Part shown: positions 42,572 through 51,716 of the stretch, one piece after another
Layout: the number at the start of each line of letters is the position of its first letter
How positions within the stretch are numbered: the first letter of the stretch is position 1
Source of the DNA: Rhodobacter sp. SY28-1
GTDB taxonomy: Bacteria; Pseudomonadota; Alphaproteobacteria; Rhodobacterales; Rhodobacteraceae
Assembly (NCBI RefSeq): GCF_005222785.1
Contig: NZ_STGH01000002.1
Span: forward strand, 124,001 to 188,000
DNA length: 64,000 nucleotides
Reading direction: 5' to 3'
Program-made: the position numbers and the translations under genes
Notes under the pieces: generated by a model
The model's input: the letters and a program-made list of their open reading frames with translations, nothing else
Told to the model about the DNA's origin: nothing
The model's database searches: none

Positions 42572-43648
42572 ATGAGCAATGACGCAAAGTCGGTTTCCGG
42601 CACTTATGAGGCTGGCCTCAAGGGTGCCGTCGAAACGGTGGCCGAGTTTCACGAAGACCAGGGTCCGCTGAAGAAGCTGCAGCACTGGCTGCACCAGACG
42701 CCGTCGGCGGTGCCGATGATCGTCCTGGTCGTCTCGCTGATCATCTTCGGCTTTTTGGCGGACAACTTCTTCAAGGCGGCAACGCTGTCGACGATCCTGC
42801 AGCAGATCGCCATCGTCGGCATTCTGGGCTGCGCCCAGACCATCGTCGTCCTCACCGCAGGCATCGACCTTTCGGTCGGCGCCATCGCCGTGTTCTCCTC
42901 GGTCCTGATGGGCCAGATGTCCTTCCGCTATGGCATCCCGGCCCCGGTCGCCATCGCCATCGGCCTGGCACTTGGCACTGCGATGGGTGCACTGAACGGC
43001 TTCCTGATCGCGCGACTGCGCCTGCCGCCGTTCATCGTCACGCTCGGGACCTGGCAGATCCTGCTTGCCTCGAACTTCATCTATTCCGCGAACGAGACGA
43101 TCCGCTCGTCCGACATCTCGGAACAGGCCCCGGCGCTGCGCTTCTGGGGCAATGCCATCGAACCCGGGGGCGTCAAGATCCTCTACGCCGTCTTCCTGAT
43201 GATCGCGCTGGTGGCCATCATGGCCTATGTCCTGCGCAACACCGCCTGGGGGCGGCATGTCTATGCCACGGGCGATGACCCGGATGCAGCCGAACTGGCG
43301 GGTGTGCCGACCAAGAAGGTGCTGATCCAGGTCTACGCCCTGGCCGGCCTCTTCTGCGCCATCGCAGGCTGGGTGATGATCGGCCGCTTCGGATCCGTCT
43401 CGCCCACAGCCTCGACCGGCCAGCTTGGCAACATCCAGTCGATCACTGCCGTTGTGATCGGGGGGATCAGCCTCTTCGGCGGGCGCGGCAGCATCGTCGG
43501 CATGTTCTTCGGCGCCCTGATCGTTGGCGTCTTCGAGATGGGCCTGCGCCTTGTCGGCACCGACCCGCAATGGACCTTCTTCCTCATCGGCGTGCTGATC
43601 ATCTTCGCCGTCGCCGTGGACCAATGGATCAGAAAGGTGTCTGGCTGA
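42572..43648 (+). CDS. frcC: Sugar ABC transporter permease (FrcC-like)
   Basis: 358 residues with about ten membrane segments and a cytoplasmic N-terminal extension of about 50 residues ('VETVAEFHEDQGPLKKLQHW'). 'TIVVLTAGIDLSVGAIAVFSS' and 'TAVVIGGISLFGGRGSIVGMFFG' are the family loops. The ATG at 42572 follows GGAGGG; one-base overlap (TGATG) with the ATPase gene. Confidence 0.88.
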   Translation: MSNDAKSVSGTYEAGLKGAVETVAEFHEDQGPLKKLQHWLHQTPSAVPMIVLVVSLIIFGFLADNFFKAATLSTILQQIAIVGILGCAQTIVVLTAGIDLSVGAIAVFSSVLMGQMSFRYGIPAPVAIAIGLALGTAMGALNGFLIARLRLPPFIVTLGTWQILLASNFIYSANETIRSSDISEQAPALRFWGNAIEPGGVKILYAVFLMIALVAIMAYVLRNTAWGRHVYATGDDPDAAELAGVPTKKVLIQVYALAGLFCAIAGWVMIGRFGSVSPTASTGQLGNIQSITAVVIGGISLFGGRGSIVGMFFGALIVGVFEMGLRLVGTDPQWTFFLIGVLIIFAVAVDQWIRKVSG

Positions 43649-44424
43649 TGGAACCGATCCTCAACGCAAAAGGCCTGACCAAGCGCTACGGCAAGGTCAC
43701 CGCGCTGAACAACTGCGACTTCGAGCTGTATCCCGGCGAGATCCTCGCCGTGATCGGCGACAACGGCGCGGGCAAATCCACGCTGATCAAGGCGATCTCC
43801 GGGGCCGTGGTCCCGGACGAAGGCCAGATCTTCCTCGACGGGCGCGAAGTCAGCTTCAAGACCCCGATCGAGGCCCGCGCTGCCGGGATCGAGACGGTCT
43901 ACCAGACGCTCGCCATGTCCCCCGCGCTCTCCATCGCCGACAACATGTTCATGGGCCGCGAGTTGCGCGCGCCCGGGATCATGGGCAGCCTCCTTCGCAA
44001 GCTCGACCGCCCGAAGATGGAGAAGTTCGCGCGGGAGAAGCTGAACGAACTGGGGCTGATGACGATCCAGAACATCAACCAGGCGGTGGAGACGCTGTCG
44101 GGCGGCCAGCGGCAAGGGGTGGCCGTGGCCCGCGCCGCCGCCTTCGGGTCCAAGGTCGTGATCCTCGACGAACCGACCGCCGCGCTGGGGGTCAAGGAAA
44201 GCCGCCGTGTGCTGGAACTGATCCGTGATGTCCGCGCACGCGGCATCCCGATCATCCTGATCAGCCACAACATGCCGCATGTGTTCGAGGTCGCCGACCG
44301 CATCCACATCCACCGGCTGGGCCGCAGGCTGTGCGTGATCAATCCCAAGGACTATTCAATGTCCGACGCCGTCGCCTTCATGACCGGCGCAAAACTTCCC
44401 GAGGGCGTGACCGAGCCGGTCTGA
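43648..44424 (+). CDS. frcA: Sugar ABC transporter ATP-binding protein (FrcA-like)
   Basis: 258 residues, single nucleotide-binding domain: Walker A 'GDNGAGKSTLIKAISG', signature 'LSGGQRQGVAVARAA', Walker B 'VVILDEPTAALGVKES', switch 'ILISHNMPHVFEVADR'. Size and sequence fit FrcA, the ATPase of the fructose-type importer. Last gene of the operon; a GC hairpin follows at 44433-44464. Confidence 0.88.
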   Translation: MEPILNAKGLTKRYGKVTALNNCDFELYPGEILAVIGDNGAGKSTLIKAISGAVVPDEGQIFLDGREVSFKTPIEARAAGIETVYQTLAMSPALSIADNMFMGRELRAPGIMGSLLRKLDRPKMEKFAREKLNELGLMTIQNINQAVETLSGGQRQGVAVARAAAFGSKVVILDEPTAALGVKESRRVLELIRDVRARGIPIILISHNMPHVFEVADRIHIHRLGRRLCVINPKDYSMSDAVAFMTGAKLPEGVTEPV

Positions 44425-44727
44425 CCCTCGCCGCGGCGGCAGTCCGGGGAGGGGTTGCCGCCGCCCTTTCCAGCCTTGCACCCGGCTCCTTGGGCGCAGG
44501 GTGCCCAGGCTCAGCCAGCGCCACTCCTTCCAATGGCCCTTTGCCAGATACTCGCCGCGGAACGCATATCCTGTTCCGCCTTGCGCCCCCAGGGCACGGC
44601 CTCCGGCAGGAAAACCTGCGGTATCTCGGCGCATGGGGCTTGAAACCCTTGACCAAAGGCCCAAAATCGGCCGAAACCCGCCGCGACGCGAAACCGCACC
44701 CGCCGCCACGACGAGGAAGCCGCCTGA
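44425..44727 (+). other. 303-base intergenic region between frcA and mrpA
   Basis: Contains a perfect 9-base stem GCGGCGGCA (44433-44441) / TGCCGCCGC (44456-44464) followed by CCTTTCC, a likely terminator for the frc operon, then a second weaker GC inverted repeat around GCACCC/GGGTGC (44477-44502). The rest should hold the mrp promoter; no convincing gene or conserved box was seen. Confidence 0.5.
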
Positions 44728-47556
44728 ATGTCCCTAGCCCTGATTGCGGCGCTTCCCTTCCTTGGTGCGCTTCTGCCCGGCCTGATGATACGCGCCGGAC
44801 GCACCGCCTGCGCCACGGCCACCGGTGCGGTCACTGCGCTTGCTCTATTCCTTCTGGCTCTGCAGGCCCCCGCCGTCCTGCGCGGCGAGGTGGTCCAGAC
44901 CCGGATCGACTGGCTGCCCGCGCTCGGCCTCAACGCCACCTTCTTCCTCGACGGGCTTGGCCTTCTCTTCGCGGGCCTGATCCTGGGGATCGGCCTTCTC
45001 ATCATCCTTTACGCCCGCTTCTACCTGTCGAAGTCGGATCCGATGGGGCAGTTCTACACCTACCTCCTCCTGTTCCAAGGGGCGATGGTGGGGATCGTCC
45101 TGTCCGACAACATCTTGCTTTTGCTCATCTTCTGGGAGCTAACCTCGCTTAGCTCCTTCCTCCTCATCGGCTACTGGAAACACCTGCCCGAAGGCCGCCA
45201 GGGCGCGCGGATGGCGCTGGCAGTCACCGGAGGCGGCGGGCTGGCGATGATCGCGGGTATGCTGATCCTGGGCAACATCGTCGGCAGCTACGACCTGACC
45301 GTGATCCTTGAAAACAAGGACCTGATCCAGGCCTCCGACTGGTATCTGCCCGCCCTGATCCTGATCCTGCTCGGCGCCTTCACCAAATCGGCGCAGTTCC
45401 CGTTCCACTTCTGGCTTCCGCACGCGATGGCGGCCCCCACCCCGGTTTCGGCCTATCTGCACTCGGCGACGATGGTGAAGGCGGGCCTGTTCCTGATGGC
45501 GCGGATGTGGCCGGTGCTGGCAGGCACGCCGGAATGGTTCTGGATCGTCTCGACCGCTGGCCTCGTGACCATGGTCATGGCCGCCAAGATCGCCTTCTTC
45601 AAGGACGACCTGAAGGCGCTTCTGGCCTTCTCGACCGTCAGCCACCTTGGCCTGATCACCATGCTTCTGGGCTTCGGCACCAAGGCCGCCGCCACCGTCG
45701 CCGTCTTCCACATCATCAACCACGCCACCTTCAAGGCCGCGCTCTTCATGTCCGCCGGGATCGTCGATCACGAGGCGCACACCCGCGACCTCCGCCGCCT
45801 CGGGGGCTTGCGCACCCTGATGCCGATCACCTTCGGCATCGTGGTCCTCGCCAGCCTCTCGATGGCCGGCATCCCGCCCCTGAACGGGTTCCTGTCCAAG
45901 GAGTTGATGCTGGAAGAGGCCGCCCACACCACCTGGATCACGCCCTGGGCGATGGGTCTTCTGGCCACCATCGGCGCGATGTTCTCGGTCGCCTACTCAT
46001 TCCGCTTCCTGGCTCATGGCTTCCTCGGCCCGGTGCGCGACGACTATCCCCACAAGCCGCATGATCCTGGCTTCGGTCTCTGGGCCGCGCCCGGCCTGCT
46101 GGCTGCACTCGTCGTCATCATTGGTCTTGTTCCCATGGCCACCGCCGCCTGGCTGGTCGATGTCGCCGCCAGCGCGGTGACCGGCGAGGCGGTCCATGTG
46201 CACATCTCGCACTGGCACGGGCTTTACGCCCCCGCGCTCTGGATGTCGCTGGCGGCCATCGGCGGCGGGCTGGTGATGCTTGGCGCCTATCCACGCCTCC
46301 GGGCGATGTGGGACGCCACCCCGCGCCCCGAGGCCAAGCGCATCTTCGACGGTATCGTCGAACCGCTGGCCGCCCTGTCCCGCAGCGTGACCGAAGGCCT
46401 GCACAACGGCGGCTTCGCCCGCTCGCTGGTGCTGGCCGTCCTGGCCATCGCCGGGGCCGCGTACTGGGCCTTCGACGGCGGGTCCCACCTTGCCGGATCT
46501 CGGCCGACGCTGCCAGTCACCCCCGTCACGGCCATCGTCTGGGCGGTCATGGTGATTGCCGCCCTCGTCACCCCGTTCCTGCACCGCAACCGCTTGGTCG
46601 CACTGATCCTGACCGGGGTCGTGGGCCTGCTCATTGCCCCGCTCTTCATGCTGTTCTCGGCCCCCGACCTTGCCCTGACCCAGCTGTCGGTCGAAGTGGT
46701 GACCATCCTCCTGATGCTTCTGGCGCTCCATTTCCTGCCGAAAGAGACTCCCGTCGAAAGCACCGTCCCGCGCCGCCTGCGCGACGCAGGCATCGCCGGG
46801 ATCGCCGGGATCGGCATCGGCGGGCTGGCCTACGCGATGATGACGCGCGGCCCCGCTTTCGATCCGATCTCGCATTTCCACCTTGCCCAGTCGAAACCGG
46901 GCGCGGGGGGGACCAATGCCGTCAACACCATCATCGTCGACTTCCGCGGCTATGACACCTTCGGCGAGATCATCGTCCTTGGCATCGCCGCGCTGGTGAT
47001 CTTCGCGCTGTCGCGCACCCTGTTGCACGACGCGACCGTCAACCGCCGCCTCGCCGCGCAGCCGCGGCAAGCGGAATCCGGTGACCGCCACCCGATGATG
47101 CTGGTCGTCTCCACCCGTCTCCTGCTGCCAATGGCGATGATGGTGGGCGTCTACATCTACCTGCGCGGCCACAACCTGCCGGGCGGCGGCTTCGTCGCGG
47201 GCCTTGTCTTTGCCATCGCCTACCTGATGCAATACATGGCCTCGGGCTATGACTGGAGCCACGCCCGCCAGCGCTATGACCACCACGCGCTGATCGGCTG
47301 GGGCGTCCTGATCGCGTCGCTGGCCGGGATCGGCCCCTGGTTCCTTGGCCTGCCGTTCCTGACCTCGGGCTACGAATACGTCCATCTCTGGCCGCTGGAG
47401 GAATTCGAAGTCGCCACCGCCGCAATCTTCGACCTAGGCGTCTTCCTCTGCGTCCTCGGCGCGATCCTGCTGGCGTTGGCCTCGCTGTCGCGCCTGGCCC
47501 TGCGCACCGGGGAAGGGGCGAACACCCGGGCCTATGACATCGAGGAGGGCACCTGA
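44728..47556 (+). CDS. mrpA: Fused MrpA-MrpB subunit of Na+/H+ antiporter
   Basis: 942 residues. The N-terminal three-quarters is the NuoL-like MrpA with antiporter helices: 'WELTSLSSFLLIGYWKHLPE' contains the key Glu, 'FTKSAQFPFHFWLPHAMA' the Lys, and 'FFKDDLKALLAFSTVSHLG' the second Lys site. The last 140 or so residues ('MVGVYIYLRGHNLPGGGF' onward) are MrpB. This AB fusion is usual for the Mrp/Pha systems of alphaproteobacteria. The complex sits in the inner membrane and exchanges Na+ (or K+) for protons, giving alkali and salt tolerance. Next gene overlaps by one base (TGATG). Confidence 0.95.
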   Translation: MSLALIAALPFLGALLPGLMIRAGRTACATATGAVTALALFLLALQAPAVLRGEVVQTRIDWLPALGLNATFFLDGLGLLFAGLILGIGLLIILYARFYLSKSDPMGQFYTYLLLFQGAMVGIVLSDNILLLLIFWELTSLSSFLLIGYWKHLPEGRQGARMALAVTGGGGLAMIAGMLILGNIVGSYDLTVILENKDLIQASDWYLPALILILLGAFTKSAQFPFHFWLPHAMAAPTPVSAYLHSATMVKAGLFLMARMWPVLAGTPEWFWIVSTAGLVTMVMAAKIAFFKDDLKALLAFSTVSHLGLITMLLGFGTKAAATVAVFHIINHATFKAALFMSAGIVDHEAHTRDLRRLGGLRTLMPITFGIVVLASLSMAGIPPLNGFLSKELMLEEAAHTTWITPWAMGLLATIGAMFSVAYSFRFLAHGFLGPVRDDYPHKPHDPGFGLWAAPGLLAALVVIIGLVPMATAAWLVDVAASAVTGEAVHVHISHWHGLYAPALWMSLAAIGGGLVMLGAYPRLRAMWDATPRPEAKRIFDGIVEPLAALSRSVTEGLHNGGFARSLVLAVLAIAGAAYWAFDGGSHLAGSRPTLPVTPVTAIVWAVMVIAALVTPFLHRNRLVALILTGVVGLLIAPLFMLFSAPDLALTQLSVEVVTILLMLLALHFLPKETPVESTVPRRLRDAGIAGIAGIGIGGLAYAMMTRGPAFDPISHFHLAQSKPGAGGTNAVNTIIVDFRGYDTFGEIIVLGIAALVIFALSRTLLHDATVNRRLAAQPRQAESGDRHPMMLVVSTRLLLPMAMMVGVYIYLRGHNLPGGGFVAGLVFAIAYLMQYMASGYDWSHARQRYDHHALIGWGVLIASLAGIGPWFLGLPFLTSGYEYVHLWPLEEFEVATAAIFDLGVFLCVLGAILLALASLSRLALRTGEGANTRAYDIEEGT

Positions 47557-47897
47557 TGGAACTCCTCGTCGCCATCGCCATCGGCACCCTGACCGCCGTC
47601 GGCATCTACATGACACTGCGCCTGCGGACCTTCCCGGTGATCCTGGGCCTGACCTTCCTGTCCTATGCGGTGAACCTGTTCCTCTTTGTATCGGGCCGCC
47701 TGACGCTGAACGCCGCCCCCATCATCGGCACCCCCGAACCCTATGCCGACCCCCTGCCTCAGGCCCTGGTCCTGACCGCCATCGTGATCTCGTTCGGGAT
47801 GACGGCCGTCATCATGATCATGGCCATCGGCGGCTACCTGTCCGCAGGGCACGACCGGATCGACCTCGATGCCGCGGAAGACGGGGACGCCAAATGA
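47556..47897 (+). CDS. mrpC: Na+/H+ antiporter subunit MrpC (NuoK-like)
   Basis: 113 residues, three membrane helices; 'AVNLFLFVSGRL' and 'DPLPQALVLTAIVISFGMTA' with the conserved 'DPLPQALVLTAIVI' loop identify NuoK-type MrpC. One-base overlap with mrpAB and 4-base overlap with mrpD. Confidence 0.95.
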   Translation: MELLVAIAIGTLTAVGIYMTLRLRTFPVILGLTFLSYAVNLFLFVSGRLTLNAAPIIGTPEPYADPLPQALVLTAIVISFGMTAVIMIMAIGGYLSAGHDRIDLDAAEDGDAK

Positions 47898-49399
47898 GCC
47901 ACTGGATCATCGCCCCCGTCGCCCTGCCTGCCCTCGTCGCCGCCCTGATGGTGATCGGCCTGCGCGGCCAACTGTCCCTGCAACGCATCGCGAGCCTCGC
48001 CACGATCCTGGCACTGAACGCCGTCGCCGTTGCGCTTCTCTGGTCGGCCACCCTGCACGGCTCCGAGGCCTATTTCCTCGGCGACTGGCCCGCCCCCTTC
48101 GGCATCGTCCTGGTCCTCGACCGCCTCTCGGCGCTCATGGTCGCGCTCCTCGCCCTCCTCGCCCTCATCTCCACACTCTACGCCATCGGCTCGAGCTGGG
48201 ACGCCAAGGGCGCGCATTTCCACCCGCTTCTCATGTTCCTCCTGATGGGCATCGGCGGAGCCTTCCTGACCGGCGACGCCTTCAACCTCTTCGTCTTCTT
48301 CGAGGTCCTGCTCATCGCCTCCTACGGCCTGATGATCCACGGCGGAGGCGCCGCCCGCACCCGCGCGGGCATCCAGTACGTCGCTTTCAACCTGGTCGGC
48401 TCCTCGCTGTTCCTCTTCGCGCTGGCACTCCTCTACGGGGTCACCGGCACGCTCAACATGGCTGATCTCGCGCAGAAACTCCCGACACTTCCCGAAGGCG
48501 ACACTGCCCTTCTGAGGGTGGCGGCCGTCATGCTGATCCTGGTCTTCGCCATCAAGGGCGCCCTTGTGCCGCTGCAGTTCTGGCTGCCCGGGACCTATGC
48601 CAACAGCCCCGGAGTCGTCGCCGCGATGTTCGCCGTGATGACCAAGATTGGCGCCTATGCCACCCTGCGCGCGGGCACGCTGATCTTCCCCGAAAGCCTT
48701 CCCGCCACCGGCCCGCTTCTGCAAGACCTGATCCAGCCCGCCGCGCTGGTCACCCTCCTTGTCGGAGCGGTGGGGGTCCTTGGCGCCAATACCCTGCCCC
48801 GCCTCGCGGCTTTCGCGGGTATCGCCTCGATGGGGACGGCCTTCCTCGCCATCTCGGCCTTCACGCCGCAAACGACGGCGGCCGCGCTCTACTACATCCT
48901 GCACTCCACCCTGGCGACCGCGGCCCTGTTCCTGGTCGCAGATCTTGTCACCCGCCACCGCGCCCATTTGCGCCTGACCGAAACGGCTCCCGCCATCGCC
49001 CAGTCCGGGCTGATCTCCGCGCTCTACATGGCTGCGGCCGTGGCCATCGCCGGGATGCCGCCGTTGTCTGGCTTCATCGGCAAGCTTCTGATCCTCGACG
49101 CCTTCCGCGATCAGGCCCCGCTGGTCTGGTCGGTGGTCCTCGTATCCTCGTTCCTGATGATCCTCGGCCTAGCCCGCGCCGGGTCGCTGGTGTTCTGGAA
49201 GGCCAGCGCTCTGGACCCTGACCCGGACGAGCCCGTCCGCGAACCCCTGGCCTTTGCGGCGACCTTCGCGGCCTTGACCCTGCTTGCCGCCCTGACGGTC
49301 CTTGCTGGCCCGATCACCGGCTGGCTGACCGACACCGCCAACAGCCTGGCCGATCCGGCAGCCTATATCGCGGCCAACAAGCTGGGGGCAGGACAATGA
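47894..49399 (+). CDS. mrpD: Na+/H+ antiporter subunit MrpD (NuoN/M-like)
   Basis: 501 residues, about 14 membrane helices. 'FFEVLLIASYGLMIHGGG' contains the helix-5 Glu, 'FAIKGALVPLQFWLPGTYANSP' the helix-7 Lys, and 'MTKIGAYATLRAG' the helix-8 Lys of the proton channel. Together with MrpA it forms the ion-translocating part. It overlaps both neighbours by 4 bases. Confidence 0.95.
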   Translation: MSHWIIAPVALPALVAALMVIGLRGQLSLQRIASLATILALNAVAVALLWSATLHGSEAYFLGDWPAPFGIVLVLDRLSALMVALLALLALISTLYAIGSSWDAKGAHFHPLLMFLLMGIGGAFLTGDAFNLFVFFEVLLIASYGLMIHGGGAARTRAGIQYVAFNLVGSSLFLFALALLYGVTGTLNMADLAQKLPTLPEGDTALLRVAAVMLILVFAIKGALVPLQFWLPGTYANSPGVVAAMFAVMTKIGAYATLRAGTLIFPESLPATGPLLQDLIQPAALVTLLVGAVGVLGANTLPRLAAFAGIASMGTAFLAISAFTPQTTAAALYYILHSTLATAALFLVADLVTRHRAHLRLTETAPAIAQSGLISALYMAAAVAIAGMPPLSGFIGKLLILDAFRDQAPLVWSVVLVSSFLMILGLARAGSLVFWKASALDPDPDEPVREPLAFAATFAALTLLAALTVLAGPITGWLTDTANSLADPAAYIAANKLGAGQ

Positions 49400-49884
49400 A
49401 GCGCCTCTTCCCCCACCCCTACCTGACGCTAACCCTGATCGTCCTGTGGTTCCTTCTGGTCAACCAGTGGAAGGTCGGCAGCCTTGTGATGGCCATCATC
49501 CTCGGCACGGTGATCCCGCTTCTGACCTCGGCCTGGTGGCCCGACCGCCCGCGCGTCAAGCGCCCCTTCAGCCTTGCCGCCTACAGCCTTCTGGTCATGT
49601 GGGACGTGATCGTCGCCAACTTCCAGGTCGCCCGCATCGTCCTTTTCACGCCGCGCGACAAGATCCAGTCGAACTGGGTCACCGTGCCCCTCGACCTGCA
49701 CTCGCCCGAGGCGATCAGCCTCCTCGCCGGAACCATCACCATGACCCCCGGCACGCTGACCGCCGACATGTCGGCCTGTGGCCGCGCGCTCCTCGTCCAT
49801 TCGCTGCACGCCCCGGACCCAGATGCCGTGCGCGACGACATCAAGGCCCGCTACGAATCCCGGCTGAAAAGGATTTTCGAATGA
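49396..49884 (+). CDS. mrpE: Na+/H+ antiporter subunit MrpE
   Basis: 162 residues: two N-terminal membrane helices, then a cytoplasmic domain with 'PEAISLLAGTITMTPGTLTAD', the diagnostic MrpE block, and 'LLVHSLHAPDPDAVRDDIKA'. Coupled by 4-base overlaps to mrpD and mrpF. Confidence 0.95.
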   Translation: MKRLFPHPYLTLTLIVLWFLLVNQWKVGSLVMAIILGTVIPLLTSAWWPDRPRVKRPFSLAAYSLLVMWDVIVANFQVARIVLFTPRDKIQSNWVTVPLDLHSPEAISLLAGTITMTPGTLTADMSACGRALLVHSLHAPDPDAVRDDIKARYESRLKRIFE

Positions 49885-50153
49885 TCCTGTCCTATGCCCT
49901 CGGCTTCTTCGTCGGCAGCATCGCCCTTGCGCTGATCCTGAACCTCTGGCGTCTGTTCACCGCGCCCACCGTGACCGACCGCATCCTGACCCTCGACACG
50001 ATGACCGTGAACGTCATCGCCCTTGTCGTCGCCTATGGTATCTGGGCGGGCACCGGGCTTTACCTCGAAGTCGCGGTGCTCTTCGCCCTGACCGGCTTTG
50101 TCGGCACCGTCGCCTACTGCAAGTACCTTCTGCGCGGGAGCATCATCGAATGA
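49881..50153 (+). CDS. mrpF: Na+/H+ antiporter subunit MrpF
   Basis: 90 residues with three membrane helices. 'LFTAPTVTDRILTLDTMTVN' contains the conserved Asp-Arg of MrpF. Coupled to mrpE and mrpG by ATGA overlaps. Confidence 0.95.
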   Translation: MILSYALGFFVGSIALALILNLWRLFTAPTVTDRILTLDTMTVNVIALVVAYGIWAGTGLYLEVAVLFALTGFVGTVAYCKYLLRGSIIE

Positions 50154-50518
50154 CCACCGCCCTTGCCCTCGAACTCTTCCTCTCCGCGATCCTTTTTGGC
50201 GGCGGCATCTTCGCCCTCGTCGGTTCCTACGGCCTCCTCCGCCTGCCCCGGCCCATGCAGCGCCTGCATGCGCCGACCAAGGCCACCACCATTGGCGTCG
50301 GCGCGGCGCTGCTGGTCTCGGCGCTCGATATGCTGGGCCAGGGCCAGATCAGCTGGCAAGAGGGTCTCATCACCCTCTTCCTCCTGCTCACTGCGCCCAT
50401 CTCGGCGCTGTTCATGGCCAAGACCCTGATCCTGCGGGGCGAGGCTGATCCCAACCTGCCCGACACTGGAACCGGCAAGCCTTGGGCGACCCTCGGCCAG
50501 GAACGCCCCGATCCCTGA
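50150..50518 (+). CDS. mrpG: Na+/H+ antiporter subunit MrpG
   Basis: 122 residues, three membrane helices; 'GSYGLLRLPRPMQRLHAPTKATTIG' region is the MrpG signature. Last gene of the antiporter operon, giving the full group-2 order AB-C-D-E-F-G. Confidence 0.94.
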   Translation: MTTALALELFLSAILFGGGIFALVGSYGLLRLPRPMQRLHAPTKATTIGVGAALLVSALDMLGQGQISWQEGLITLFLLLTAPISALFMAKTLILRGEADPNLPDTGTGKPWATLGQERPDP

Positions 50519-50521
50519 ATT

Positions 50522-50535
50522 TGACCATTCGGTCA
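50522..50535. promoter_or_regulatory. TetR-type palindrome upstream of deoC
   Basis: TGACCATTCGGTCA has perfect 5-base arms and a 4-base centre, directly after the mrpG stop. TTGACC-type arms of this form are frequent TetR-family sites and could also contain a -35 box for deoC, 82 bases downstream. Confidence 0.4.
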
Positions 50536-50616
50536 GAAATTTGCCCCCACGCCCCTTGCGCGGGGCCGCCCCCGCATGGCATCGTCGCCCGCATCCGGCA
50601 CCTTCGGGGAAATCCC

Positions 50617-51606
50617 ATGAACACGCTGTCCCCGGCCCAGGCGGGCCTGCTGCCCCAGGTCACCCATGCCCGGAACCCCGGCATGGCCTTGGACCTCGAC
50701 TGGGTCGCCTCCATCCAGGCCAACACCTCCGCCATCGAACGCCGCGCGGCCACCCTGCCCGGCCGCCGCTCGGTCAAGAAGGACTATCAGGCCGCCTGGC
50801 TGTTGAAGGCGATCTCCCTCATCGACCTTACCACCCTTTCCGGCGATGACACCGCCGGCCGCGTCCAGCGCCTCTGCGCCAAGGCCCGCCAGCCGGTGGC
50901 ACCCTGGATGCTCGAGAAACTCGGCATGCCCGGCCTCACCACCGGAGCAGTCTGCGTCTACCACGAGATGGTCGAAACCGCCGTCCGCGCGCTTGAAGGC
51001 ACCTCGATCCCCGTCGCCGCCGTCTCCACCGGCTTCCCCGCAGGCCTATCCCCCTACAAACTCCGCATCGCCGAAATCGGCGAAAGCGTCCGCGCCGGGG
51101 CTAAAGAGATCGACATCGTCATCTCCCGCCGCCATGTCCTGACCCAGAACTGGCAGGCCCTCTACGACGAAATGCGCGACATGCGCGAAGCCTGCGGCAA
51201 CGCCCATGTGAAGGCCATCCTCGCCACCGGCGAACTCGGCACCCTCCGCAACGTCGCCCGCGCGAGCCTCGTCTGCATGATGGGCGGCGCCGATTTCATC
51301 AAGACCTCCACTGGGAAAGAGGCGGTCAACGCCACCCTCCCCGTCTCCCTCACCATGATCCGCGCCATCCGCGACTACGAGGCCCGCACCGGCTACAAGG
51401 TCGGCTACAAACCCGCGGGCGGCATCGCCAAGGCCAAGGACGCGCTGGTCTATCTGACGCTGATGAAGGACGAACTCGGCCACCCCTGGCTGCAACCCGA
51501 CCTCTTCCGCTTCGGCGCGTCCTCCCTGCTGGGAGACATCGAGCGCCAACTCGAACACCACCTCACCGGCCACTACTCGGCTGGCTTCCGCCACGCGATG
51601 GGCTGA
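50617..51606 (+). CDS. deoC: Deoxyribose-phosphate aldolase
   Basis: 329 residues. The Schiff-base Lys is in 'DFIKTSTGKEAV', the helper Lys in 'GYKPAGGIAKA', and 'KAILATGEL' is the strand before it. The enzyme splits 2-deoxyribose 5-phosphate into glyceraldehyde 3-phosphate and acetaldehyde. Length is nearer to the long (animal-like, about 320 aa) DeoC class than to the 220-260 aa bacterial form. The ATG at 50617 is chosen because earlier codons of the open frame are unlike the family and overlap mrpG. The aldehyde dehydrogenase downstream could oxidise the acetaldehyde. Confidence 0.93.
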   Translation: MNTLSPAQAGLLPQVTHARNPGMALDLDWVASIQANTSAIERRAATLPGRRSVKKDYQAAWLLKAISLIDLTTLSGDDTAGRVQRLCAKARQPVAPWMLEKLGMPGLTTGAVCVYHEMVETAVRALEGTSIPVAAVSTGFPAGLSPYKLRIAEIGESVRAGAKEIDIVISRRHVLTQNWQALYDEMRDMREACGNAHVKAILATGELGTLRNVARASLVCMMGGADFIKTSTGKEAVNATLPVSLTMIRAIRDYEARTGYKVGYKPAGGIAKAKDALVYLTLMKDELGHPWLQPDLFRFGASSLLGDIERQLEHHLTGHYSAGFRHAMG

Positions 51607-51626
51607 GGAATGCCCGTCACCGAAAC

Positions 51627-51651
51627 CCTCCTCGTTCGACTTCGTCTCCTC
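51627..51651 (-). repeat. Dispersed 25-base repeat, copy B (deoC-ALDH gap)
   Basis: Reverse complement of 7898-7922, identical over 25 bases. Copy B has an imperfect inverted partner 20-50 bases away (GACGAAGTC at 51673-51681, CGACGAG at 51684-51690), so the gap could fold into a large stem-loop between the two genes. Confidence 0.75.
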
Positions 51652-51716
51652 ATCGGTGCGCCCGCGAGGAGTGACGAAGTCATCGACGAGCCCCGCCCGC
51701 ACAATCGAGGGACCCC

